In this document: positions 39,803 to 47,716 of the stretch, piece by piece
How the letters are laid out: each line of letters starts with the position of its first letter
Position numbering within the stretch: the first letter of the stretch is position 1
From: Chthonomonas calidirosea T49
Lineage (GTDB): Bacteria > Armatimonadota > Chthonomonadetes > Chthonomonadales > Chthonomonadaceae
NCBI RefSeq assembly: GCF_000427095.1
Contig: NC_021487.1
Span: 1,804,674 to 1,868,673, forward strand
Length of the DNA: 64,000 bases
Direction of reading: 5' to 3'
The notes under the pieces: generated by a model
Database searches by the model: none
Told to the model about the DNA's origin: nothing
What the model saw: the letters and a program-made list of their open reading frames with translations, nothing else
Translations under genes and position numbers: made by a program

Positions 39803-40990
39803 ATGCCTTCAATCCAAAAACATCCTTGTCGTGTTCTGTTCATAGACCATACCGCTCAGCTCGGCGGCGGTGAAGTGGCTTTATTGCGTCTTACACAAGC
39901 TTTCGATCGCTCGCGAGTTGCGCCCCATGTGCTGCTGTTTTCCGACGGTCCTCTCCATACGAAGTTAGAACAGGCGCAGGTACCGGTGGAGCTTTTTGAG
40001 TTGAACACGCAGATCGTGGATATGCGCAGAGAGGCCTCAAGGCCTCGTAGCCTTCTTCAACCCAACCGATTGGGCGCCGTTTTAAGCGCTATTGGACGCT
40101 TGGCACGTTTCCTACGCACTAAACCTTTCGATGTCGTTCACACAAACTCCCTAAAGGCGGATCTGATCGGCGGTTTCGCCGCTCGGCTTGCCCACATCCC
40201 CCTCGTATGGCACGTCCACGATCGAATCGAGGCAGACTATCTTCCCAAGAATACGGTACGTATTCTTCGATTGCTAGCTCGCACGCTACCCACCTTCGTC
40301 GTGGCAAACTCCGCCGCCACACTCCAAACATTGCATTTACCCAAACAGAAGCCTTCCGATGTTATCTATTGCGGTATCCCCGATGATTGGGTACAGCCCC
40401 CCTACCCTCCACCTCCTTTATGCGGAAAATCGCAGGTACGTATAGGGCTCATGGGGCGTATTACCAAATGGAAGGGACAACATATCTACCTCGCTGCCGC
40501 CGCTAAGGTGCTACAACGTTATCCACAAACGCAATTCGAGATCATCGGCTCTGCTCTATTTGGCGATCAGCCCTACTTTGTAGAGCTGCAGAGTGAGGTA
40601 GCGCGGCTCCAGCTCGACGAACGAGTTGTCTTTAGAGGCTTCCAAGAAGATACGAAAGCTGTGCTCAGCGATCTGGATATCCTTGTCCACGCTTCCATCA
40701 TTCCGGAGCCTTTGGGACAGGTGGTTTTGGAGGGTATGGCACTTGGTAGAGCAGTGGTTGCCACAGCCGGTGGCGGAGTGCTTGAGGTGGTGGTTCCGAA
40801 TCAAACCGGGCTTTTGGTGCCGATGGGCGATGCCGAGGCGATGGCTGAAGCCATCCTATGTCTTCTTTCCGACCCCTCTCTGGCACAAACTATGGGGGAA
40901 CAAGCACGCCACCATGTAGGTGAGCACTTTACGATGAGCGCTATGGCAGAACGCGTCACTGCCATCTACGAGACCGTTGCGGTAAGATAG
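39803..40990 (+). CDS. Glycosyltransferase family 4 protein
   Basis: A GT-B glycosyltransferase with an N-terminal acceptor domain (HTAQLGGGEVALLRL) and a C-terminal donor domain with IGLMGRITKWKGQHIYL, VVFRGFQEDTKAVLSDLDILVHAS, and the EPLGQVVLEGMALGRAVVAT motif whose acidic residues bind the nucleotide sugar. The product is about 395 residues. The ATG at 39803 is preferred because it begins just before the conserved first strand, but it has no clear ribosome site; earlier starts overlap gmhA. It probably decorates a surface glycan. Confidence 0.88.
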   Translation: MPSIQKHPCRVLFIDHTAQLGGGEVALLRLTQAFDRSRVAPHVLLFSDGPLHTKLEQAQVPVELFELNTQIVDMRREASRPRSLLQPNRLGAVLSAIGRLARFLRTKPFDVVHTNSLKADLIGGFAARLAHIPLVWHVHDRIEADYLPKNTVRILRLLARTLPTFVVANSAATLQTLHLPKQKPSDVIYCGIPDDWVQPPYPPPPLCGKSQVRIGLMGRITKWKGQHIYLAAAAKVLQRYPQTQFEIIGSALFGDQPYFVELQSEVARLQLDERVVFRGFQEDTKAVLSDLDILVHASIIPEPLGQVVLEGMALGRAVVATAGGGVLEVVVPNQTGLLVPMGDAEAMAEAILCLLSDPSLAQTMGEQARHHVGEHFTMSAMAERVTAIYETVAVR

Positions 40991-40992
40991 GC

Positions 40993-41027
40993 AAAAAATG
41001 CCTAGCCTACTGGTAGTAGGCTAGGCA
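40993..41027 (-). terminator. Terminator of the fasciclin gene
   Basis: TGCCTAGCCTACT (40999-41011) and AGTAGGCTAGGCA (41015-41027) form a perfect 13-bp stem with a 3-base loop. On the minus strand it is followed by six T (40998-40993). It can also act as a hairpin end for the plus-strand glycosyltransferase. Confidence 0.9.
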
Positions 41028-41060
41028 AACAGAGGCAGGTTAGTGGAGCAGGTAAAGAGG

Positions 41061-41555
41061 CTACTTGGCGCTGGCCATTTTGCTCTTCAGGTCGGGCGGA
41101 AGAAGCACCGCATTGATCACGTGGATCACCCCGTTACTGGCCTCGATATCTGTCTTTATCACCTTAGCGTTATCCACAAACACACCTTTTTTCCCGTGAT
41201 GGATCACGATATCGGAGCCCTCAACCGTCTTCACCTTGGAGCCGTTCTTCAGCTTCACAACATCGTTGGCCATCACTTTACCGGGCACAACATGGTAGGT
41301 GAGGATGGCTGTTAGCGCCTCCTTGTTGTGTAGGATCGCGTCGAACTTCTTCTGACCTATCTTCTTGATCAGGTGTTCGAAGGCCTCGTTGGTGGGCGCA
41401 AATACTGTGAAGGGGCCGGAACTCTCTAACGTGTCGGTGAGGCCGGCGGCTTGAATGGCTTTGACAAGCGTGCTGAACTGATCGTTCTTCTCGGCGATCT
41501 CAACGATATTGGGCTTTTGTTCGCTTTCGTTTTGATCCTGCAACGAACACAACAT
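41061..41555 (-). CDS. Fasciclin (FAS1) domain protein
   Basis: The 164 residues contain one FAS1 domain: NDQFSTLVKAIQAAGL, GPFTVFAPTNEAFEHL, the YHVVPGKVMANDV H-box region, and GVIHVINAVLLPP. These domains usually mediate adhesion outside the cell. No signal peptide is visible: the frame opens only 14 codons before the listed ATG, with no hydrophobic stretch. A start codon misread, an upstream frameshift, or non-classical export are possible. A strong terminator follows. Confidence 0.88.
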   Translation of the reverse strand: MLCSLQDQNESEQKPNIVEIAEKNDQFSTLVKAIQAAGLTDTLESSGPFTVFAPTNEAFEHLIKKIGQKKFDAILHNKEALTAILTYHVVPGKVMANDVVKLKNGSKVKTVEGSDIVIHHGKKGVFVDNAKVIKTDIEASNGVIHVINAVLLPPDLKSKMASAK

Positions 41556-41794
41556 GAGAGGTTTGTAGTGAGATCGCTGCGGTTGCGCCTGATCGGTCTA
41601 AGAGGGCGAACCCCAAAAATGGCAGGGAATCGTTCTCACGTCCCACGCGCTTGTCGAGATCTATTACCTCGCGCTTGCGTAGAGAGTAAAGGGAAACACG
41701 TTTAAAAAGAGTCAAGGGTATACTTCAAAGGCGATTTAGTGGGTGAAACTTTCGCCCCGATCGATATATCCAAACTATTGGGGAAAGGAAAAGG

Positions 41795-42917
41795 ATGCTA
41801 GAAGAGCTTCAGCGCGAAGTTCATGATCTAAGGGCCCGACTTAACGAACTGGGAGGGCATCTTTGACTACGCCCGCAAAGAGGCCGAAATCCAGCGGCTA
41901 GAGGAAGAGGCGAGTGCGCCCAATCTTTGGGAAGACCCTGAACGCGCGCGAACCCTGCTTCAAAAACTGAATCAGGCGAAAGAGGCTATTGAGCCCTATC
42001 AGCGGCTCCAACGGCGTATAGAAGACCTCGAAGCCTACGGGGAGCTGCTTGCAGAGCAGCCAGAGCCGGATGCGGCCGCTTTAAGGGAGTTTGAAACAGA
42101 AACCAAGAAGGCCGTCGCCGACATCGAACGTCTCGAGCTAGAGACCCTGCTTTCTGGCGAACATGACGTCGCCGACGCCATCATCGAGATCGAGGCCGGT
42201 GCTGGCGGCACCGATGCCTGCGATTGGGTTACCATGCTGCAAAGGATGTACTTGAAGTGGGCAGAGACGCACGGCTATACGACCGAGATCGTGGAGGAGA
42301 GCGAGGCCGATGTGGCTGGTCTGAAAAGCACCACTTTCCTGGTGCACGGCCGTAACGCCTACGGCTATCTTAAGTCCGAACGAGGAGTACATCGGCTCGT
42401 GCGTATCTCGCCTTTTGACGCCAATAAGCGGCGTCAGACCTCTTTTGCGCGTGTCATCGTTTTGCCCGATCTCGGTGAGGAGGTTGAGGTAGAGATAGCT
42501 CCGGAGGACCTCCGCATAGACTACTACCGCTCGAGCGGGGCGGGCGGGCAACATGTCAACAAAACCGAATCGGCGGTTCGTATTACCCATATTCCCACTG
42601 GCATTGTGGTGACTTGTCAAAACGAGCGTTCGCAGCATCAAAACCGTGCTGTGGCTATGCAAGTGCTGCGAGCACGCCTGTACGACCTGCAACAACAGCA
42701 ACAACAGCAACGCATCGCGAACCTGCGGGGGGTCACCAAGGCCAATGAGTGGGGAAATCAGGATAGATCGTACGTTCTGCACCCGTATACTCTAGTGAAA
42801 GACCATCGCACGGGCTACGAGACCAGCGATGTCAATAGGGTGCTGAACGGTGAGATCGATGACTTCTTGCAGGCCTACCTGCAATGGCTAAGGCGTCCTG
42901 TGGAGCAGAGGAGTTAA
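41795..42917 (+). CDS. prfB: Peptide chain release factor 2, with programmed +1 frameshift
   Basis: RF2 ends translation at UGA and UAA. The first 23 codons run from the ATG at 41795 to an in-frame TGA at 41864-41866; reading resumes one base later at GAC 41865 and continues to 42917, about 373 residues in all. The RF2 anticodon-like motif SPF (LVRISPFDANKR) and the catalytic GGQ (SSGAGGQHVNKT) are present. Without the frameshift only a truncated protein starting at internal codons would be seen. GGGAAAGGA precedes the start. Confidence 0.95.
41851..41867 (+). promoter_or_regulatory. RF2 programmed frameshift site
   Basis: GGGAGGG (41851-41857), an internal Shine-Dalgarno-like element, lies three bases before CTT TGA C (41861-41867). 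This is the same arrangement as in E. coli prfB, where scarce RF2 lets the ribosome slip forward one base at CUU. Confidence 0.95.
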
Positions 42918-42919
42918 AA

Positions 42920-43642
42920 ATGAAGCCGTTGGGTGGCACGAAAACAGGGCTGTGCTTGCTGGGCTTTGGTATGGGACTTGTTGGTCTCTTGCCGGCCTAT
43001 GGCGCAGCCCCGCCTACCGCAAAGCCTTCTAAAGAGAGCACGACGCCCGCCACAACCGCCTATCGCACCGATGTAGCGCTTTCCGTAAATAAGATAGGTT
43101 CCCAAGAGACCGCCTTAGGAGGTCTCGTGGCGGATGCTTTGCGTGAAGCCGCCCATGCCGATGCCGCCTTCATCCCAGCGGCGTCCTTTCGCTCGGACGC
43201 CTCTGCCATCTCCCTCGGCAGTTTTAACCCAAACGACGTGGTGCAGATGCTCGATTTCCGCAGCGAAACCATCGCTGTGGTCAAGCTGACAGGCGCACAG
43301 ATTCGGCGCGCTCTTGCGCATGCCTTCCTCCTCTACCCGCAGGAGAACAGCAGCTTTCTCCAGTACTCAGGCCTTACAGTGACGATCGCGCCGAATGCAG
43401 AGGACCAAGGCCGTATTGTCTCTGTTCGTATCGGTGGACTACCGCTGGTGGATACTCAAACCTACCAGGTGGCGATGCCGCTCACTTTAGCCAATGGCGC
43501 ACTGGCTTACTTTAAGTATTGGGATAAGGGCGACATCGTGCAGACTCTCGATATCACGCTGGAGCAGGCCGTTAAAGACTATCTTAAGAACCATCCCGTT
43601 ATCTCTAAAGGAGAGTACCGCCTTGTGGAAAAAGGAACCTAA
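42920..43642 (+). CDS. Exported 5'-nucleotidase C-terminal-domain protein
   Basis: The protein has a signal peptide (LCLLGFGMGLVGLLPAYGA) and a single 5'-nucleotidase C-terminal (substrate-binding) domain of about 190 residues, with LGGLVADALREA, ASFRSDASAISLGSF, VVKLTGAQIRRAL and the FLQYSGLTVTI strand. The N-terminal metallophosphatase domain that does the chemistry is missing. The ATG at 42920 follows AGAGGAG and lies just after the prfB stop. It may bind a nucleotide or a ligand outside the membrane; no activity can be claimed. It overlaps the next gene by 20 bases. Confidence 0.85.
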   Translation: MKPLGGTKTGLCLLGFGMGLVGLLPAYGAAPPTAKPSKESTTPATTAYRTDVALSVNKIGSQETALGGLVADALREAAHADAAFIPAASFRSDASAISLGSFNPNDVVQMLDFRSETIAVVKLTGAQIRRALAHAFLLYPQENSSFLQYSGLTVTIAPNAEDQGRIVSVRIGGLPLVDTQTYQVAMPLTLANGALAYFKYWDKGDIVQTLDITLEQAVKDYLKNHPVISKGEYRLVEKGT

Positions 43643-44741
43643 CTATCTAACGCACAGCCTGGTAGCGCTTTTTTTGTTTTCGCTCTTGTCAGGCTGCCAT
43701 CAAGGGGATTCTTCTACGAAGGCCATAGCCTCTCCAGCGACTCCAAGCCCTACATCGCTGCAGACTTCTCCTTCTAACGATACCGCAACCGCCATAAGCT
43801 ACCCCTCCTTTGACGCAGAAGAGGCCTTTACCTTACTGAAAAAACAGGTGGATTTCGGTCCACGGTATCTCGGCACGGAAGCCCATGATAAAACCCTTCA
43901 GTTTCTTCGCGACGAGATGCAAAAGTACGCCGATGTCACTGTAGAGCAACGCTTTTTCTACCGCGATATGCCGGTAACCAACGTGATCGGCATCTTCTAC
44001 GCCAAAGGCCAGAACCGTCCCTCTCCACATCCTGTTTTGTTAATGGCCCACTGGGATACTCGACCCGTAGCCGATGGGCCTTACTCCGCGGAGCTGGCCA
44101 AGGGCCCCTTCAAATACGGGCCGCACGGGTGGAATCGCTTAGCACCCATCCCCGGTGCCAACGATGGCGCTTCAGGGGTGGCTGTCTTGCTGGAGCTGGC
44201 GAAGCTGTTCCATAAACAGCGCCCGCCTGTAGGCGTCTTGTTGCTGCTAGACGATGGAGAAGACTACGGTGATTTTGAGGCCAACAACTTTAAAGGGGAC
44301 GGCGTGGAGCTTGGCTCACGCTACTTCGCCAATCATTACACCGAAGACCCTCGCTTTGGACATCCAGCCTATGGCATTCTGCTCGATATGGTGGGCGGTA
44401 AAGACATGCGCATTTACCCAGAACAAAACTCTATGCTCTATGCTCCCGATATCAACGACCGCGTCTTCGGAACGGCACAGGTACTTGGTTACAGCGACAT
44501 CTTTGTGAGAGACACGGGGCAAACGGTGGACATAGACGACGACCACCTCGCGATGAATACACAAGGGCATATTGCTACTATTGATCTTATACAGCCCCTG
44601 CCCGACCCCAACCACCCCATCGTCGGAGAATATAAGCCCTGGCACACCTTGGAGGATGATGTGGCCCACTGCTCCATAAAGTCGCTCAAAGCTGTGGGCG
44701 ACACCATCGCTCGCGTCATCTATACAGAAACGGCCAACTAA
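43623..44741 (+). CDS. M28-family lipoprotein resembling glutaminyl cyclase
   Basis: The start is a TTG at 43623, nine bases after AAGGAG, which gives a lipoprotein signal ending in FSLLSGC. The catalytic domain has AHWDTRP, the zinc ligand Asp in PGANDGASG, Glu in DDGEDYGDF, and a late WHTLEDD His, spaced as in glutaminyl-peptide cyclotransferases and related M28 peptidases. The length is 372 residues. It probably acts on peptides at the outer face of the membrane. It is coupled by overlap to the 5'-nucleotidase C-domain gene. Confidence 0.88.
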   Translation: MWKKEPNYLTHSLVALFLFSLLSGCHQGDSSTKAIASPATPSPTSLQTSPSNDTATAISYPSFDAEEAFTLLKKQVDFGPRYLGTEAHDKTLQFLRDEMQKYADVTVEQRFFYRDMPVTNVIGIFYAKGQNRPSPHPVLLMAHWDTRPVADGPYSAELAKGPFKYGPHGWNRLAPIPGANDGASGVAVLLELAKLFHKQRPPVGVLLLLDDGEDYGDFEANNFKGDGVELGSRYFANHYTEDPRFGHPAYGILLDMVGGKDMRIYPEQNSMLYAPDINDRVFGTAQVLGYSDIFVRDTGQTVDIDDDHLAMNTQGHIATIDLIQPLPDPNHPIVGEYKPWHTLEDDVAHCSIKSLKAVGDTIARVIYTETAN

Positions 44742-44931
44742 CCGATCGCACCCCCACTTTGCAGAACCTACCTCCTTACCTACTCCAAGCCAGCCAAGCG
44801 CTTCTATCCGTTCGGTGGTCTATGTGGAGCTCTCTGGGCGTTTCTAGCTGCCGAGAATGGGCAGGAATCGATAGAAACAGAGTTGAAAATAGTTTTTGGC
44901 AAGGATTCACAGTTTTAGAGAGGTTTCGACG

Positions 44932-45684
44932 ATGACAGAAGAAGAGAGGTACCAGTTCGACGTGTGGGGCTATATCGTTGTCGAGAACGCCATCCCTTCA
45001 GAAACGCTGCGCGAGATGAACGCCTGGATCGATGCCCAAGAAGCAAAAGACCCTCAATGGCAAAAGCAGTTCGCCTCCATTCTACAGTGGGGACCTCCGT
45101 TTCTTGCCCTGCTCGACAATCCACGAGTGTTGCCCTATCTCGTGGAGCTGTTGGGTCCGGAGTTACGTTTAGACCACGATTATCCCATTTTCTCAAAGGC
45201 AGGAGCTCCTCCTTTGCACCTGCACGGTGGGGGAACGCCCTACGATCCGGCGCAGTACTATCACTGCTATCGAGGGCAGATCTACAACGGATTGACTGTG
45301 GCCTCCTATGCCCTTGCCGACATTCCTCCGGGGGCCGGCGGTTTTTGCTGTATTCCCGGCAGCCACAAAGCGAACTTTCCATGCCCGCGCCCGCTGCAGA
45401 ACATGGAAAAAGAATCGCCGCTTGTACAGCAGGTTCCCATGAAAGCGGGAGATTGTATTCTGTTTACCGAGGCGTTAACGCACGGCACACTCCCGTGGAA
45501 GGCTTCACACCAACGTCGGAACCTTTTTCTCAAATACAGTCCCAAGCACCTTACCTGGGCAAATACCTACTACTTCTTACCAGATTCCCACCCAGGAATC
45601 GCGGAGTTAGAGCCCCTTTTAACCCCTACGCAACGCGCTTTGCTGGCACCTCCTAGCGTCTATCGGCATCCGCGGGTGATATAA
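44932..45684 (+). CDS. Phytanoyl-CoA dioxygenase (PhyH) family protein
   Basis: This is an Fe(II)/2-oxoglutarate oxygenase of about 250 residues. HLHGGGTPYD supplies a His region of the metal triad and THGTLPW the distal His, with a nearby Arg (SHQRRNLFLKYSP) for 2-oxoglutarate. The ADIPPGAGGFCCIPGSHK strand is a PhyH hallmark. The ATG at 44932 follows GAGAGG; the frame is open 36 bases upstream without a better site. The substrate is unknown; related enzymes hydroxylate small molecules. Its stop is two bases from that of the convergent Ig-like gene. Confidence 0.88.
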   Translation: MTEEERYQFDVWGYIVVENAIPSETLREMNAWIDAQEAKDPQWQKQFASILQWGPPFLALLDNPRVLPYLVELLGPELRLDHDYPIFSKAGAPPLHLHGGGTPYDPAQYYHCYRGQIYNGLTVASYALADIPPGAGGFCCIPGSHKANFPCPRPLQNMEKESPLVQQVPMKAGDCILFTEALTHGTLPWKASHQRRNLFLKYSPKHLTWANTYYFLPDSHPGIAELEPLLTPTQRALLAPPSVYRHPRVI

Positions 45685-45686
45685 AG

Positions 45687-47393
45687 CTAGGGCGGAGGTG
45701 GTCCCGGCCGGCCGTTGCCCCCATTCAGCAAGGGGGTAGGGGCGGCAGGCGGTTGGGCACCTCCGGTATTGTTATCAATGCCCTGCTGGCCGGAGGTAGG
45801 CATAGGAGGTGGCTCAGGGGTAATAACGAGCTGCTTCGTCACCGCCTTACCGGTATTGTCGGTTGCGGTCAACACAAACGTCGTTGGTTGATTGATGGTT
45901 ACCTCTAAAGAGCCGGTAGGCGCTAGATCGGTGGCAACCGTTTGGCCGTCGAGTGTGGATAGGGTAATAGAGACCGCCCGAACGACGCTCCAGTGCAGCT
46001 TGACCTTAGAACCGAAGTAGACCGTCTTGGGACTATAGGTGAAGCTTTGGATGGCAGCCACACTTTGATCAGGTGAAAGCACATGTACGGTCAGGGTCTT
46101 CTCAGCAGGCGGGATATTGGCATCTTGGCCGTAAACGCGCAAGGTATAGGTTATATCGCCGGGAACGGCAGGCACTTGCACGGTTTTGCTATCGGCAAAG
46201 GGCGATATCTCGATGCTGCCCGGATCAAGATAGATGTGTGCTGCGTTGCGTGCCCTCCACGAAAGCGTTACCGAATCGCCAGGATGCACCACCGTGGTAT
46301 CGGCCGTAAAGCTCTGAATAGCGGGTTTAGGCGGTGCCGGTGGCGGAAGCACCTTAATCTGTACGGTGCGCTCATCGGTTCCTCCGCGCCCATCGGCATG
46401 GAGCGTGTAGTAAACGGTAGTAGGGGTTTTCACGAGGTCGGCGATCACGGGCATATTGCCGCTGAGAATGTGAGGCGGCATATCGAAGATAGGGGTACCG
46501 TTAATCCCCACGCGATGTTGCAGCGTAAAGCGTAGATGATCCCCTTGTACATTCCAAGAAAGCGTGATCGTCTGGCCGGACTGGGCGGTGTCGGGGTTTG
46601 CCGTAAATGCGAGAATCTTGGTGGGAGGGGGTGGAGAGGGACGGAAGAGAACGATTCCGGTTGCGGCCACCACGATGAGGGCGAGCACAAGAGCCGGAAG
46701 AGGCGAAATCAGGGCATGTCGCTCGATCTGCCCCTGTGTTTTCGTAGAGATGTAGGGATCGTCAGCTACACGTGCAGAAACAGAAAAGCCATAAAGTCGC
46801 GGGTTTCCGATGAAAGAGAGCGATTTAGGGCGTGCTGCAAGTAGAATGGTCTCCGACTGACCGGGTTTGAGGGTAACACGATCTACATCGAACTCGTAGG
46901 CGCACTCATCATCAGGGTCACTAGCATGCAGTTCAATGGTGCGTTCCACATTCCCCAAGTTGGAAACGGTCACCTCAAAATCGTGCAGAGGATGGAAAAA
47001 GGTGGAAACAGCGCGACGTGGCTCAAGCTCTATTTCGAGTCGGTCGAAAGGCTTCACAAACAGCATCGCCTGTGCCTCAGCGCTCTCACCTGTCTCCATG
47101 GCCTTTACACGGACAATAAAAGGATAGGAGCCAGCACGATTTTCGCTAGATCGAGCCACCTTAAAGTTGATACGGGCTTGTGCCTGCTCGCCAGAGGCCA
47201 AATTGAAAGCCGGTACCGGAATGTTGTACCACTCTATGTCGAGCCCTTCGACCTCCAATAGAAGGCGATCGGGTATCTCTTGGCGGTTGGTAATCACGAC
47301 ATCGAGGCGCGCAATGCCGCCTGGCTCAATAGAGACATCCGGCTCTACGAGGGCGATCCCTATCTTTTGTGCATCTGATACCGTTGAGGACAT
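45687..47393 (-). CDS. Membrane-anchored protein with Ig-like domains
   Basis: I cannot name a function for this 568-residue protein. Two beta-rich domains of the CARDB/NPCBM-like sort precede one membrane helix at about residues 229-250 (PALVLALIVVAATGIVLF). After it come three repeated Ig-like units, each with a GQTITLSWNV-type core (GDSVTLSWRA, GSKVKLHWSV), and a Pro/Gly-rich tail. No signal peptide is present, so the first half may lie in the cytoplasm and the repeats outside. A structured leader with two competing helices precedes it. Confidence 0.75.
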   Translation of the reverse strand: MSSTVSDAQKIGIALVEPDVSIEPGGIARLDVVITNRQEIPDRLLLEVEGLDIEWYNIPVPAFNLASGEQAQARINFKVARSSENRAGSYPFIVRVKAMETGESAEAQAMLFVKPFDRLEIELEPRRAVSTFFHPLHDFEVTVSNLGNVERTIELHASDPDDECAYEFDVDRVTLKPGQSETILLAARPKSLSFIGNPRLYGFSVSARVADDPYISTKTQGQIERHALISPLPALVLALIVVAATGIVLFRPSPPPPTKILAFTANPDTAQSGQTITLSWNVQGDHLRFTLQHRVGINGTPIFDMPPHILSGNMPVIADLVKTPTTVYYTLHADGRGGTDERTVQIKVLPPPAPPKPAIQSFTADTTVVHPGDSVTLSWRARNAAHIYLDPGSIEISPFADSKTVQVPAVPGDITYTLRVYGQDANIPPAEKTLTVHVLSPDQSVAAIQSFTYSPKTVYFGSKVKLHWSVVRAVSITLSTLDGQTVATDLAPTGSLEVTINQPTTFVLTATDNTGKAVTKQLVITPEPPPMPTSGQQGIDNNTGGAQPPAAPTPLLNGGNGRPGPPPP

Positions 47394-47534
47394 GAACCCT
47401 CACCGTGTCCTTTCCAATTGCCACGCTTAGGCCACGGCTTTTCAACGCCTTGGTCGCTGCGATATCTTTAAGACTCTCCCCAGAGCAACCAGGTTTCCCC
47501 AATCCCGGGTGAGGGGAGAACACAATCCGCTCGT
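47394..47534 (-). promoter_or_regulatory. Structured leader with two competing helices
   Basis: On the minus strand CCCTCACC (47515-47508) can pair with GGTGAGGG (47404-47397), which is the ribosome site three bases before the ATG. The overlapping TCTCCCC (47519-47513) can instead pair with GGGGAGA (47481-47475). The two helices exclude each other, so one state hides and the other frees the ribosome site. A further CCAAGGC/GCCGTGG hairpin lies inside. The class is not recognised. Confidence 0.5.
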
Positions 47535-47540
47535 ATGGGT

Positions 47541-47570
47541 ATTATAATCATCAAACAGAAGATTTGTCAA
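47541..47570 (-). promoter_or_regulatory. Consensus promoter of the Ig-like membrane protein gene
   Basis: TTGACA (minus 47570-47565) and TATAAT (47546-47541) are 18 bases apart. The start is expected near 47534, giving a leader of about 140 bases. Confidence 0.8.
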
Positions 47571-47654
47571 CGAAAGGCCTGCGCCCTAAGCGGTCAGCAC
47601 AACACTGAACGACATCACCTGAAACCTTTGAGAACACAAGGCCTTCTCATGGAA

Positions 47655-47683
47655 TTGAATAATCACTCAAAAAAGAATACAAT
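47655..47683 (+). promoter_or_regulatory. Promoter of the CRTAC1-like gene
   Basis: TTGAAT at 47655-47660 and TACAAT at 47678-47683 are 17 bases apart. The leader is about 27 bases and contains AAGGAG. Confidence 0.7.
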
Positions 47684-47716
47684 AGACATCGTATCCTCAA
47701 CGAAGGAGCTACCTGT

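Noticed and set aside
41500-41715. Minus-strand frame upstream of the fasciclin gene as a lost signal peptide
   Set aside because: It has only a short hydrophobic patch (LPFLGFALL) preceded by charged residues, and no good ribosome site.
47326-47523. Minus-strand 65-codon frame in the leader of the Ig-like protein gene
   Set aside because: It overlaps the real start in another frame, lacks a ribosome site, and the same bases form paired RNA arms. A leader peptide cannot be fully excluded.
47394-47534. Glycine riboswitch
   Set aside because: Only a short end segment resembles the aptamer; the rest of the conserved core is missing.
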